From: Mytilus trossulus
Taxonomy: Eukaryota; Mollusca; Bivalvia; Mytilida; Mytilidae
Direction: 5' to 3'
NCBI RefSeq assembly: GCF_036588685.1
Contig: NC_086386.1
Location: forward strand, 4,000,117 to 4,064,116
Length of the DNA: 64,000 nt
The notes under the pieces were generated by a model. That model made no database searches and was not told the origin of the DNA. It saw only the letters and a list, made by a program, of their open reading frames with translations. A program made the position numbers and the translations under genes. This document shows, piece by piece, positions 23,267 through 34,341 of this stretch (its first letter is position 1; every line of letters starts with the position of its first letter).

Positions 23267-26200
23267 TCAAATCATATTTTCTTCGTCAATTGAATTGTAG
23301 ATACTACTATCGTTGTTAAATTGAATATCGGCCTGATCTGATGAAACTTGAACATGATGTGGCGTTGATCGTTTCGATATGTTTAAATGTTCAGTTTTCC
23401 TTCTGTTTTTCAAACAACATGATGTTAGAGCAACCATTACTGCAATGATTCCTGCACTTATTGAATAAATAATAATTTCACTTCTTAGAAATATCCCATC
23501 TGAAAAAAAGATGATAACATGCAGTAAAATGTTAAGAATGTGAATTCGATCAGTTGACTATAATGGATTTCGTCAAATACAAATACCAAAAAAGTTATTA
23601 ACTTTATATGAGTCAAATGCATGGAGTATGCTTGGTTTTGCATCTTCTGTAACTTCATACCTTGTTTACCTTTACTATTATTCAAGCGTTACACAGTGAC
23701 TCTTGATGTGTACCTCAATTTTAATAGTTTTGAATTTTTCCTCTTGTATCCTTAGTTTAGAACTCAGTTATTTCTTATCATTCAATGCCGATACGGATTA
23801 ATAATTCATGGAAAAAATAATTGCTAAAATAAACTTATAGAAATGAGTTCCCAATTATTTCAGAAAATAATAAGAATTGTTTATAAAAAACAGAAAAGGT
23901 CATCAAACATTAAACGTCAAAAATTGCTAAATGCTTTTCAAATTGCAACATGAACTTATTTCGTTATATGATACTTCGGTAGGTCTGACCAATACCACGG
24001 GAATTTTAAAAAACCATTGAGTGAATGATTTGAGAGGAGTTAAATTTATGAAATAGGCATTTTTCTGTAGATTTATTTTCTTGAAATCGATAAGATTATG
24101 TGTCTAAAATAGGTAACAAATTTGTATTGAAAATCCTATTATGTACACAATAAAGATACACTTTCCCCCGTACAAACTTCCAAAACTGGATATAGAAATT
24201 ATATTCAAACGTTTATTTACCATTTTGTTCATCTACAGCAGAATTATCCACTGTTGTCAGGACATGTGTCGATCCCTTTGTAACTGTACTGTTCGAATTT
24301 TCTGAAATATATGTTTTCACAATTTCAGTTTGTATAGAGAGATTTTTTTTATTCCAATATATACAAATATAACTACGCACTCATTCATACAGCACAATCA
24401 CTCAAATGCATATATTTTGTTCGTTATTGTTATTGTATAAGAATTAAATATTTGAGTTTCTCATTAAAAATTATATGCACTTATACCCCATGATTGTGCT
24501 TTGTGTATCTACTCTACAGTATTGTCTGTTTATTATTGAAGGGCATGTAGTTGCTAACATTCATGTCAATTTGCTCTAGTTGATAATTAATTCTTTTTCA
24601 TTTGACAAAAAGAACACAAAATATTGAATAATGCTAAACATGACATATGGCAGCAGTTCGTTTGCTGTTTTTCAACTATATTTAACATGGCTATTTTAAT
24701 TCACATTCCGAATGGGAAGTCAATCATTACAGTTTTCTATGTAATAGTTTAATCAATTATGAACCAGATGTCTTACCAAACTCAATTGTTGAAAAAATAT
24801 AGTTACTTAATAATCAGCTATACTATTATAGTTTTAATATGAAAAGTAGCCTTTAGTCCCTACTTCTAAACAGTCACATCAAATGATATCCCTAAACATA
24901 ATCAATATATGTTTTTTTGAATGATAATCAGGTTACGGTTAGTAGATAAACAACAATTAGTTTTACTTCCGTCCTTGTGATTGAAGTATTGACTGGAAAT
25001 CCCAAATTAAAAATAAGACCAAAATACATTTTTCTATGCCGATTTATTGATCATATACTGTTATTATAATTATAGTTATTGAAAAATATCTATGTCTGTT
25101 TCAGTATTATTTATCTTTCGAACCTTATCAAGGATTTTATTCGTCTTAGTATTGATTTTCCTATTAGATTAAAATCAAACAAAATACTATATTTTGTAAT
25201 GTTTTACTATGACACCACTATCCTAGGTTTAGGAAGAGTTCTTTGTTCTCATGTTCCAAGTCGTGGGCTTATAACCATTATTTTGTACAAACATTATCCA
25301 GTTAGTTTTCTCGTTTGAGTTGTATACATTTTTGATTTCGGGACATTTTTATAGCCGATTTTCGGTATGGATGTTGCTCATTAATGAAGGCCGTATAATG
25401 ACCTATAGTTGTTAATTTCTGTGTCTTTTGGTATCCTATGGATAGTTGTCTCAATGGCAGTTATACAGAAATATTTTTTTATTTCTATATTATAAATGTG
25501 GTATCACCTGGCACGATAGTTGTACTCCCAACACACCCGTAAATGTTATTACAGCTGTAAAAGATAAAAATGAAAGACACAAAGGGTATACATGAATGAA
25601 ACAGAAGCCTAACTAGACGATGAACTAATACTAAATAGCTATAGATAATTAGCATTATAATGGTTAAAAGTCAATGTTACAAATGTTTAAATTGGATATG
25701 AATATTGTTTTGACATGAATCATTATTTTATCCAGACTTTGGTCAGCATTATCATGATTATAGAGTGTCGCTGCTATAATATGATGGGAAATAAAAACTC
25801 TTTATTCTGGAAAAAGTTGATGAAGTATAATGCAGTTAAAATGAAGAATGTGATAAAAAACCTCTTATTCTTCATTTTCAATAAGAATAATAATAAGTAA
25901 AGTTATCTTTAAAGGCGATATACCTTTCGTTAAGCTGACACCTACACACATCTCTGCATTTCCTTCCCCACAGTCCAAGTGAACATGGTTGGCAAGGAAG
26001 TCCATCCTTTGAAACATATCCAATTTCACATTCTATAAGAAATACAACAGTTTGGCATTAACATATAAAGTCTTGTGAATCAATAAAAGCAAATAACAGG
26101 GGAAAGGAAGTTTTCACAAGCATTGTGAAGGCTTAAAAAAATCCATATGAAAACTACGATTTTCAATACAACAGATTTTTATGAAAACCAAATGTCAATT

Positions 26201-27356
26201 ATTTAGACAATAACAAGTTATCATACTGTATTCAAAAATGATCAAAACCCATACTATGTTATATGTCACGCTATATAAAGCATCAGGATGTACAATATTA
26301 AAAAATTAAAACGAATAAACCAACGGCACCACATGAAATGTACAAGAAGTAACGAAATATCACCAATCAGCGACAACACATGAATATTAGGCTCCTGGTT
26401 TTCAGGTTCGTTCTGTACAAAATACAAAATACAAAACTTCAAAGAACCGATTTGAGATGTTTACTGAAAACAGCAGTACCAGTGTGCAAACCTTTTTCTG
26501 TTTCTTGCTAGTAAACTATGGTGTTGGTTTACCTCTCGGTGTTCGACAACTAACTGTGTTGAAACGTGTTTTTTCGACAGAAAAAGTACACGCTTTGTTT
26601 TAATGATTCTGTTTATATATCAAAAAAGAAGATGCGGTATGATTGTCAATGAGTCAAATATCCACAAAAGACCAAATGACACATTAGTTGACATCTATTG
26701 GTCACCGTACTTTATTTGATATATCGCCTAAGTCTGTATTTCCATGTTAAGGGTATTTCCAACATTTGTTTCTTTCAAATATTAAATGATATAAAACATA
26801 CCAACAAATATGCCATTTTTTTCCTCGTGATTATTGCAACAAAATCCAGGCCGTGCTACACCATCCCTGTACACACAATAAAAGAAACCCAGTTAAATAA
26901 AATTAAGGCCTAAAATTAATAACAAATTTACCATTTTCTATACAACTGATCTTTAGAATTCAATTCATATGTTTTGGTAGCTGATATTTTTAGTTCAAAG
27001 TAGATGTTAATACATGTAACGGAGTAAAACGTATTCAAACCGTGTGTCATTATATTTGGTTTCTGCAATGAAAAACAATTGATTTAATTGTACGTTTACA
27101 ATTATGCACTTAATTAAAGTATTCTGTAATGTTGTTGTTTTTTACAAGCGTAACTCATTTTGTTTATTTAAACATGAGCATTTTATAACACGTTACAACG
27201 ATAAAAATTAGTTATTCAAATTATTGGGAATCATACAATGTCTCCATCATTTTGTAAAAGAATAAACTAATATTACCTTAAATTATCATAACATATATGT
27301 ATGTCACTCTGAACAAAGCCTACTATCAAAACAAAAATATACATTATCATCTTCAT
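23267..27356 (-). CDS. Gene D: EGF-like single-pass receptor, truncated tail, 204 residues
   Basis: Six exons: 27356-27277, 26866-26802, 26032-25924, 25554-25508, 24301-24221 and 23499-23267. They total 615 nt in one frame with GT/AG borders. The signal peptide reads MKMIMYIFVLIVGFVQS. The Cys segment (FCCNNHEEKNG), EGF-like segment (CEIGYVSKDGLPCQPC, RDVCRCQ), one Thr/Ser-rich stalk exon and membrane helix (IIIYSISAGIIAVMVALTS) match gene C. The tail stops at TGA after DEENMI, where C has EDNMICN. So D lacks the DYLNPY, IYLTV and YRLL motifs and keeps only one tyrosine motif (IYNSI). It may be a decoy or short-tailed form, or an early pseudogene. The ectodomain frame is intact. Confidence 0.72.
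25225..25475 (+). repeat. Dispersed repeat R1 in gene D intron
   Basis: Contains aatgaaggccgtataatgac, ctatagttgttaatttctgt and ggatagttgtctcaatggca. Confidence 0.75.
26605..26700 (-). repeat. Dispersed repeat R1, minus fragment
   Basis: Reads aaaaaagaagatgcggtatg, attgtcaatgagtcaaat, the reverse complement of the R1 3' end. Confidence 0.65.
27277..27356 (-). CDS. Gene D exon 1: start and signal peptide
   Basis: ATG at 27356-27354 opens a signal peptide nearly identical to that of gene C. The donor is AG|GTAATA. It encodes two more residues than the C exon before CYDNL. Confidence 0.78.
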
Positions 27357-28185
27357 CAGTTTTTCTGATAAAATATCATGATAAAACATATTATTTCCTT
27401 GATTCTGCAAATATAAATTAATAAACCATATATCCGGAAATGGCCAGGTCTATGACGCGTAGGTGCATTGCTATTAAATTTGAATGAGCAAGATATTCCA
27501 TCAAAACGGCCATGGTTTTCATTGTTTATATCTTCGGGGATTGTTGCTGACTTCGGTATCCATGCCAATTGTTGTTAGTGTTTTAAATGTCTTCAAAACA
27601 TTCTAGATTATTAACGAAGTGCTATATACACCTATCTATGGTTTTGTTTTTAGCGTACGCTGAAATTGTCCAACATGCCTATCTTTGTATTTTAATCATA
27701 GTTTATTAGGTATTCACACTTTTCGGTGTAAACACCTATTATAGTTGTTCTGATTATTTGGTCTTTCGACTTTTCTTTAGAAATACATTTAAATTTGTTC
27801 CTTTTCCAACCTACTTTTATTACTAGCGTAGAAATTTTCGTTTGCAATATGTTGCTTAGATGTTTGTTATATGATGTTTAACAGATTATGCGTCTTTAAT
27901 TTTGACCCTGCTAACCAAATTATTTTCCTTATAGGAGTTTTCTCTCCGAACACTGTTTTACTTGTGCGTGCAACTCCTCTTAAACCGTAAAGGAATGCGA
28001 TAAATTTATTTTACCAAATTGGTCGTTATACCCAATGCTTTGTCCAATTTTGAATGAAACGATACGAACACTCGTTTTGAGAGTAATTTATCTTTCTATT
28101 TTGACATAAGGAATATAAATGTATAGCATAAATGCTTAATGATAGAGACATAAGGAAAATTGAATTAAGGTCCTTGGTTCATTTA

Positions 28186-28909
28186 AGGTAGCACAATACA
28201 AAGATTTTATAACTCTAACTCCCAAGTCTTAAACTGCTGTAACTTTCTTAATAATGCTTGAAAATTTATAAAAGTGGTAGTTTTGGATAACTAAAAGATT
28301 AATTTTTCAAATTAATGCAATGTTAGTATTATGAAACAATTATGTAACCAATTATAATGTTAACTGTGTCTAAAATATTGTTCACCAAATATTCACTTTC
28401 AAATGAAATTAGCTTCTGCATATGTTTCCCTAGAGGGTTGCTTTTATTATATGGTGTTCCTATGGCCATTATCTACAAAAGGATTTTTAGATTTTAGATA
28501 GAATGTATAGAACAAATTTTACACCTAATTATACTTTATCCTCTTTTATGTGGTTAGGATGGTTACACTTATTAGAGATTTATGAGAGAATGGAATATCA
28601 TAGAGACAATCTGAGACATCCTTTTGAAGACCATGATGTGTAAATTAAGATTTCGTTAAAATTTTCTGTATAGTGAAAGAGATGACAGAGCTAAATTCAT
28701 TCAAGTGAACTTACCCAGATTTTGCCACTAATTACATAATAATTGATTATATAATGATAACATAATAAAAATATTGATTTCATTTTAAAGAATTATCTTT
28801 TATCTATCTATATATACCTCCTTCATTATTTGCTATGCATTCATTCGAAAGTTACAGCATTTCAAAGGTTAGTGATTAGAAGTAAAAAAACCTTTGTATT
28901 GTGCTACCT
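28186..28909. mobile_element. MITE-like element, 724 bp, flanked by TA/TTAA
   Basis: The left end aggtagcacaatacaaag and right end ctttgtattgtgctacct are perfect 18-bp inverted repeats. Weaker pairing continues inside (tgctgtaactttc with gaaagttacagca). Flanks are TTAA on both sides, so a TA or TTAA target duplication is possible. No coding capacity. Confidence 0.8.
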
Positions 28910-29134
28910 TAAATGAAATTAAGGCCAAATTCAAAGGTAAATGTCATATTCAGAATTTCGGCTTGTCCTTGTTTTATGATCTTCTCTGTCATTTTTTAAA
29001 ATAGATATTACAGATCTTGTGCTTAATCCTTGCTTAATTGTTATTAAGATATGATACATTTGGTCTAAAACAATCGAATTTTTAAGAGTTATTGTCCATG
29101 AAATGATTCAATTTGAGGTAAATTAATTATTACT

Positions 29135-29245
29135 CTGAATGATTGGAAGGCTGTACGGTGACCTATAGTTGTTAATTGCAGAGTTATTTGGTGTCTTGTT
29201 GCGAAGTGTCTCATTGGCAATTATAAAAATCTTTTTTTTGTATTG
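29135..29245 (+). repeat. Dispersed repeat R1 fragment
   Basis: Reads ggctgtacggtgacctatag, ttgttaattgcagagtt, gcgaagtgtctcattggc. Confidence 0.7.
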
Positions 29246-29577
29246 GTACATGATAAAGCCGTACGGTCTTTTACAAACTGTTTGTTGAAACATAACCTTG
29301 AAAACACATCAATCGAAATTAACTTTGGGAAAACCGGAAGTAACTATTTTAGCACCTAGTTGATGGAAAAGTACCTAGAAACCTATATTATTTAAATATG
29401 CATACCTGCAACTTTCATTTGAGACCGGAAATGAAATTCAATAAAACAGCAGTAACTTATATCTACCTTATTCCGTGCGAAAGTATATAAAAACCATTTA
29501 TTGTTGTTTTCCGTGTAGATATAGCTATCGTATAAGACCGGAAATGATATTGTTATTGTTAAACTGCCTATTCTAGA

Positions 29578-30700
29578 GGTGGCATGAATTAGATGTGGAT
29601 ACTGAAAAAATTCTAAGATATTTTGGATTACATCCAATCTAAGACTCTCTCATCTTGCAAAAGTGTGAAAACATTTGACTTCTACACTTTACATAATTAA
29701 GTATTCCCTATTCCAAAATAAAAGACACTTTGAAAGAGTCAGTATTACTTTGTTTCATTAAAAAGAATGGCGAATGCAGGTACAAATATCTTGTTTTTGG
29801 GATGGATAAACTATACTTTGTAAAAAATCACTTTGATCCAAACAAAAAAAGTCTCTAAAACTGAAATTATCAAGATGTTTGATTTCTTGATTGACAACAT
29901 ATTTGTTACATCAACATACTGTCGGAATTCCAATGGGAACCAATTGTTCCCCTCTCATTGCTGACTTGTTTTTTTTATTATTGTTATGAGGCTGACCTCA
30001 TATAGGACATGTTTAGGAAGAAAGATTAGAAGTTAGCAACATCATTTAACTTTACGTTTCGCTATACAGCTGATGTTTTTGTCACTAAATAATACAAAAT
30101 GTGGTGACTATGTTGAACGAATCTATCCCATCGACCTAGAAATAAAGGATACTATAGATACAATTATGTCTGCCTCATATCATGACTTTCATTTAGACAT
30201 TGAAACTCAGTGTCGGTTAAAAACCAATGAGATGATATCAGCTTTCCGATTGTGAACTTTCGTTTCTAAATGGCAACATTCCAGCAGCGTTTGCATACGG
30301 AGTATATGTCTCCATATTGATATGATATTCCCGGGCATGGTTGTTTTGATAGATGATTACTGCTCACAAGGATGCTATTAAACCAGGAGTTTCAGATGAC
30401 GAATTTGAAATCATCCCTCCGTAAATTTTACGCACAACATCACGAATTGGTTGAGCATAATAGAATAACAGTTTCAAACATGATATCGGATATGTTATTT
30501 TTGTCGTAACTAGCTAAAATCCCCTTCAATTTTCACGAATGTGACCTACCGTATAAGACTATTGACCGGATTTGTAATAGCATTAGCAACACGATGGATG
30601 CCACATGTGCAGCAGTATCTGCTTATCCTTCCAGAGCACCTGAGATCAACTCCAGTTTTTGGTGGTTTTGTGTTGCTTAGTCTTTGATTATGTTTTGTCT
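29578..30700 (+). pseudogene. Decayed Penelope-like reverse transcriptase, copy 2, with R3 tail
   Basis: Blocks in several frames: FFDFLIDNIFVT near 29880, then CGDYVERIYPIDLEIKD and SASYHDFHLDIETQCRL (30100-30240), a block typical of the region after the catalytic aspartates. GTGACC...CTATTGACCGG and the R3 tail follow at 30530-30700. The sequence overlaps copy 1 at the DFLIDNIFVT block. Stops and frameshifts are frequent and it is inactive. Confidence 0.62.
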
Positions 30701-30778
30701 TCTGTACTTTCATTTGTCACTCGTTTGACAATTCTTCTGGTACCTTTTGTTTCTCTTTTACATCACTCTTACAGGTGT

Positions 30779-31190
30779 GTGAAGATGGATAGATATAATT
30801 GTCCCATTTGTGAAATGAAGTTTATAAGAAAAGATGTATTAATGAGGCACTATAGAAACAACAATAAGCATGGCGGAAATCAGTGATGTATATCCGCCAT
30901 CACTACTGCCCCAAAACACCACTAGAGCGAAAAAACTAAAGATGTGGAATAAGACAAAAAAATATTCAAAATTTTATAACGTTTCACACAAAGTGCGAAA
31001 AAAAATGGTTGTACAGAATAGGCGGTCAATGTATGATGGAATCAGAATCACGTGTACAGGTCTACGTGAAATCAATTCATTCAAGAGATACCTGAGAATT
31101 TTTGAAAGTTGTAGCTTCCTTGACCCAACAAAGCGAAATCTGGTAATTTCAAACATGAAATCTTGTCATATTACACAATGCAAATGGTAA
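30779..31190 (+). pseudogene. C2H2 zinc-finger fragment
   Basis: After an acceptor-like ctcttacag (ends 30774) the frame reads DRYNCPICEMKFIRKD, then VLMRHYRNNNKH. That is a C-x2-C-x12-H C2H2 finger with a lengthened final His spacing. It ends at a TGA at 30884-30886. An overlapping frame (30870-31190) is basic and of unknown nature. It lies just after the Penelope-like tail and may be part of another element or a gene fragment. Confidence 0.45.
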
Positions 31191-31289
31191 CAAATCTGAC
31201 CCAGAATTCCCTATTGTTATGGCCTATCGATTAATTACTAAAACAAATTGTCAATAGACTTACAATATACTTACCAGCCTTACGAAATT

Positions 31290-31607
31290 CAACGACAATA
31301 ATACATTCATAATTAAATTTTGGATGCAACGCGTCTTCTAATTGGCTGACGTTGTTTTGTCTATAAGCCCATAGACATAATTTAGTCATATGACCGTGAT
31401 GTCATCACCGTTTTTCCATGATTTACTCCGGTTTAAAATGGAATTTAGATTATAAGTAATGACTGTAATATTTTTTCTGTCTATTCGAAATAACATAAAA
31501 AATGTGGAGCACACTGTTAAATAACCAACTACGCGCGTTATTCAGTGTGTACCACATTTTCTATGTTATTTCTTCATAGACAGAAACAATATTTCAGTCA
31601 TTACTTA
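31290..31607. mobile_element. MITE-like element with 155-bp hairpin
   Basis: 31453-31607 is a near-perfect inverted repeat (taagtaatgactg against cagtcattactta; aaataacataaaaaatgtgg against ccacattttctatgttattt) around a centre holding acgcgcgtt. The left part, with ggatgcaacgcgtcttct, is shared with the copy at 16.4-16.7 kb. Confidence 0.7.
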
Positions 31608-32339
31608 GATATATTTGTACTCCGATGATCTCTGATATGTGAAAATTGAATTAGCTTTAAAAAATGCTAAAATAACAGACCATGTCTTCTTGTTAACCTC
31701 AATTGATATTAAATCAAAGAAACATACACGAAAATAAAGGAGGAATGTGTCCATGGTGCACAGATGATGCTTGGTCACCCACCGTCAAATAAAACGAAAT
31801 AAGATGGCATATTATAATTTGCACGGTACACTCATTAACGAGACAGACTTTAAAAAATAAATACAGCACTCGAAACAGTATATCATTTTTTATTTGCGAT
31901 AAAAAAAAAATGAAAACCAAAAACATGCCTAGTTTTGATTTTTTTGTTTTAAGATATAAAATAATACAACGAAAACATGTTGAAGATATCAAAAACGAAA
32001 AATGAAAACATGTTTTTCAATGTGGTTTGTGAGAAACAAAAAAATATGTATTTCTTTATATTTACAATTACAATGTCTAACTGGCATGTTTCATTTAATC
32101 CACGAAGAATAAAATTTCGGTTCAAAAATTGTAGGACCTCGAATTTTACCACAAATGCAAATTGCTTGTTGTAAGGTTTGTCGATAGCCAATTTCGATCG
32201 TTGAAGATAGGATAATTTGAAGCAATATAAAAAACATCTTTCATTTAATTTGTGTAACTATTTCTATTTACATATGTAACTGTCACATATATGTAATTTT
32301 GGACAAACCAAACTAACTTTCACGAAAGAAAATGAATAT

Positions 32340-32625
32340 TCAGGAGCCTGTAATTCAGTGGTTGTCGCTTGTTTATGTGTTACATATTTGTTTTTCGTTC
32401 ATTTTTTTACATAAATAAGGCCGTTAGTTGTCTCCCTTGAATTGTTTTACATTGTCTAGATCTTATCGTGGCCTTTTATACCTGACTATATGCGGTATGG
32501 GCTTTGCTTATTGTTGAAGGCCGTATGGTGACCTCTAATTGTTAATGTTTGTGCCCTTTTGGTATTTTGTGGATAGTTGTCTCATTTGGCAAACATACCA
32601 CATCTTCTTTTTTATATAATATAGA
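32340..32625 (+). repeat. Dispersed repeat R1, long copy
   Basis: Runs from attcaggagcctgtaattca through gttgaaggccgtatggtgac to ggatagttgtctcatttggc and accacatcttcttt. It lies about 180 bp downstream of the kinesin stop codon. Confidence 0.75.
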
Positions 32626-32806
32626 AATAAGTTAGAAAAACATATATTATCAAGAAATCAACATTTCATCTCCAAGTGAAATTATAGATTAAATATGTAA
32701 GAGCTTTGAAAGTATGGACCTTAAAAATCTAACACAGTAATACACGTAGCACAATATCTTGTTTTTAAAATGTTGTCATCAGCATCACATGTAGAAAGTT
32801 AATTTA

Positions 32807-34341
32807 TTAAGTCTTTGTTGCAATTCCTATTGTACACTGATTCACTTTTTCAGCAAACCTAAGAGAGGTTAATGATTCTTTGTCACATTTTTTCGTAGGT
32901 GAAACATTAACAAACATGAGAGTTTTGCTATTTCCTCCTAAAGAATTCTGTAACAATTTAGTTAATTTAGAATTTCTATATGGTATATGGCCTGCACCAT
33001 TTCCCAAAGCCATTATAACATTACCAAGGGTACTCAGTGATTTGTTTATGGCTTTCGTCTCTTCTTGTCGTTGAGGTGTTGCCTCACTATCGATACTCTC
33101 GCTTCCAGCGAGATCTACCATATTTAATGTACCGTTGCTTCTTTCTTTAGTTATTAGATTTTCTCCTATTAATTGGAGTGTCAACACACTATGACTTCTG
33201 GATGATCTCTCATTGCCGGTAGTCTTACCAACAGATCTTTTGTTAGAAGCCCTCTGTAACAAATTATAGACCTTTGTTTCTTCAGTGAAAGGTTCAACGG
33301 TTAAATTAGAAACATATAAACCTTTATCAGACATATTGATGTCATGTTTAAGCTCCTCGGTGCCAAGCAAGTCACGAATTGTTTCATTGTAAATTTCTAA
33401 GAATGACATCTTTAAAATGTATTTCCATCCTATACTCTCTATCTCTTTAGTTTTATCCAATATGTGTAGAACTGCTCTAGGTATCATTCCCTTATTCACA
33501 ATTTCATCATTGGATACTCCTTCCATCGTATAGGTCTTTCCAGAACCAGTCTGACCATAGGCAAATATACAGACGTTATAACCATCCAACGCACTCTGAA
33601 CTAACTGCGAGAGTTCTTCAAATACTTGATGTTGTTTAGCGTTGCCCCTGAATACTTTGTCAAATTCAAAGACATGGTCCTTGATTAAATGTTTACCTGC
33701 CTTTACTTTTGCATCTTCGGTTTTGTGCAGCTTTATTATTTTTTGTTCTCGATCATGTTCAGGAAACGATATGACTTCATTAGTTTCAGTTCCCAACAAT
33801 GGTCGAACTCTACAGAACACTCTGATGTTGCCCTTTAACTCTTGAATCCGATTGTGATATTTTCTTCTTTCTGTTTCATGAAGTCTTATGTCACAATTTT
33901 TATTTTCTATTTCAGTATTTTTTTTGTTCAATAATTGTTTCAGTCTCATTATCTCAGTGTCTTTTTCTTGCAATGTAGAATCCTGTTTTAGTTGTAGTAT
34001 GATTCTGGTCTGTTCTTTATCTTCAGCTGATTTTAGTTGTTGTTTAAGTGTGTCCCGCTCTTGTTTGTTTACAAACAGATCCCTCTGTAATTTCTCATTC
34101 ATCGTTGTTAATGCTTCTTTAATACGACTGATTTCTTCTTCGTTGTTATTCTGTTGTTTATGAGACTTATCATGCTGATCTTTATCTTGGCCTATTAATG
34201 TTTCTAATGTATTGTTTTCCTGTGATTTATCAGCGGATATACTGATCGATGAATTTATACGTCCGTCATATATAGAAGGGTCGTTTAGAACATTTTTTAG
34301 ATTGGATCTTTGTTTTGGCTTTTCTTTTTGGTTATTAAGTC
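32807..34341 (-). CDS. Kinesin-14 (C-terminal motor) exon
   Basis: The exon encodes 510 residues. A coiled-coil stalk runs to the kinesin-14 neck RKYHNRIQELKGNIRVFCRV. A complete motor follows: P-loop GQTGSGKT, switch I NERSSRSHS, switch II VDLAGSES, then HIPYRNSKLTKLLQNSLGG. The C-terminal motor and neck place it with KIFC1/Ncd-type minus-end-directed motors. All ATPase motifs are intact. The motor has no intron, which suggests a retrocopy origin. The open frame continues upstream to an ATG at 34558. I start the exon at 34341 instead, because ttttattcttcgtttag is a strong acceptor and the upstream part overlaps a dispersed repeat. A possible AATAAA overlaps the stop codon (32808-32803). Confidence 0.88.

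Noticed and set aside
33642..34163. Plus-strand frames of 67 and 91 codons
   Set aside because: Shadows of the kinesin coding sequence (Ser/Cys-rich, opposite the Lys/Gln-rich coiled coil).
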